Of a stretch of 20,751 nucleotides of DNA, positions 20,138 through 20,751 are shown piece after piece. A program made the position numbers and the translations under genes. Below the pieces are notes generated by a model. That model was not told the origin of the DNA, searched no databases, and saw only the letters and a list, made by a program, of their open reading frames with translations. The stretch covers positions 2,916 through 23,666 of the forward strand of contig MNJC01000061.1 in NCBI GenBank assembly GCA_001920085.1. Reading direction: 5' to 3'. The stretch's first letter is position 1. The number at the start of each line of letters is the position of its first letter. The DNA is from Actinobacteria bacterium 13_1_20CM_4_69_9. GTDB lineage: Bacteria > Actinomycetota > Thermoleophilia > Gaiellales > Gaiellaceae.

Positions 20138-20751
20138 GTGGACCATCCGATCCTTCATCCGTTCGTCGAGGAGCTTCGCGAGAGCGACCGACTGCGCGCC
20201 TTCTCCGAGGCGTTCCCCGCGGCTGCCCGCGTCTCGGAGCCGGCGCTGCCGCTGCTGCTCGCGGCATTGCACGAGCAGCTCGACCGCTCGCTCGTGGTGC
20301 TCGTGCCCGAAGACGCCGACGCGCGCGATCTCGCGGAAGCGGTGGCGTGGTTCGTCGGCGACGAGCGCGTTGCACTGCTGCCGAGCCGCGGCGTCCAGTG
20401 GGGCTCGGGCCTCGATCCCGCGCCGCATCTCGTCGGCGAGCGCGCGCGGGCGCTCGACGTTCTCGCTGCCGGCGGCCTCGTCTGCGCTTCCGCCGCGGCG
20501 CTCGCCGAGCCTTTGCCGCCGGCGGAGCTGCGGCCCGACTCGATCCGCATCGCCCCGGGGGAGGAGCTCAGCCTCGAGCAGCTGTCGGAGACGCTCGCGC
20601 TCGCGGGCTATGAGCGAGTCGAGCGCGCCGACGAGCGCGGGCAGTTCGCCGTGCGCGGCGGGCTCGTGGACGTCTTCCCGACGACGGGCCGGGAGCCGCT
20701 GCGCATCGAGTTCTGGGGCGACGAGATCGAGCAGATGCGCGCTTTCTCGCC
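20138..20751 (+). CDS. mfd: Transcription-repair coupling factor Mfd, N-terminal part (cut by window edge)
   Basis: The open frame from GTG 20138 runs off the window and shows about 204 residues. It carries the UvrB-like N-terminal region of Mfd: LVVLVPEDADARDLAEAVAWF, LLPSRGVQWGSGLDPAPHLV-GERARALD, LVCASAAALAEPLPP, then LALAGYERVERADERGQF and RGGLVDVFPTTGREPLRIEFWGDEIE. The last stretch (GQFAVRGGLVDVFP) is shared with UvrB; the order and the preceding region fit Mfd, which removes stalled RNA polymerase at lesions and recruits UvrA. The pth-mfd neighbourhood is common in bacteria. GTG 20138 gives VDHPILHPFVEEL; it lies one base after the hairpin's T-tract, with no Shine-Dalgarno sequence. 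Confidence 0.93.
   Translation, partial: MDHPILHPFVEELRESDRLRAFSEAFPAAARVSEPALPLLLAALHEQLDRSLVVLVPEDADARDLAEAVAWFVGDERVALLPSRGVQWGSGLDPAPHLVGERARALDVLAAGGLVCASAAALAEPLPPAELRPDSIRIAPGEELSLEQLSETLALAGYERVERADERGQFAVRGGLVDVFPTTGREPLRIEFWGDEIEQMRAFS

Overview
The window is a high-GC, gene-dense bacterial chromosome segment with no mobile element, CRISPR array or rRNA. The order metG - tatD - rsmA - ispE, then tRNA-Gln - glmU - prs, then rplY(ctc) - pth - mfd is a typical actinobacterial housekeeping layout. The DUF6159-like membrane protein, the short GYD protein and the frequent TANNNT hexamer 6-9 nt before start codons fit a deep-branching Actinomycetota, most likely class Thermoleophilia (Gaiellales-like). 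That placement is inferred from style and gene content, not from a search.

Layout. (1) 1-1100: the tail of an unknown gene, a multi-span membrane protein and a GYD-domain protein on the + strand, closed by a 39-bp inverted repeat. (2) 1097-3123: two small minus-strand genes (one a 54-residue membrane protein with a Cys/His motif) diverge from an ABC ATPase-permease pair; the opposing -10 hexamers overlap. (3) 3046-4763: a minus-strand pseudouridine-salvage pair, PfkB kinase (psuK) then pseudouridine-5'-phosphate glycosidase (psuG). (4) 4781-8007: a tiny membrane-anchored protein, a GT-C type membrane glycosyltransferase, an FmdB-type zinc protein and an LCP-family cell-wall ligase. (5) 8033-9733: ROK sugar kinase and RsmI. 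(6) 9740-14875: a LytM-like protein with a degenerate active site, then a tightly coupled metG-tatD-rsmA-ispE cluster with GTGA overlaps, then an 80-residue membrane protein. (7) 14884-17328: tRNA-Gln(UUG) five bases ahead of glmU, then prs. (8) 17325-20751: a convergent DUF6159-like gene, then rplY-pth and a LinA-like nucleotidyltransferase that appears to start at CTG, a hairpin with a short T-tract, and the 5' part of mfd.

How the genes work together: envelope functions recur (IspE and GlmU for precursors, LCP for wall polymer attachment, the LytM-like protein, the GT-C enzyme), next to translation and rRNA maintenance (MetG, tRNA-Gln, RsmA, RsmI, L25, Pth) and nucleotide salvage/synthesis (PsuK/PsuG, Prs). 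No obvious new multi-gene defence or metabolic system is visible. The more unusual material is architectural: probable leaderless and bidirectional promoters, a tRNA abutting a coding start, a near-perfect stem between convergent stops, and small uncharacterised membrane proteins.
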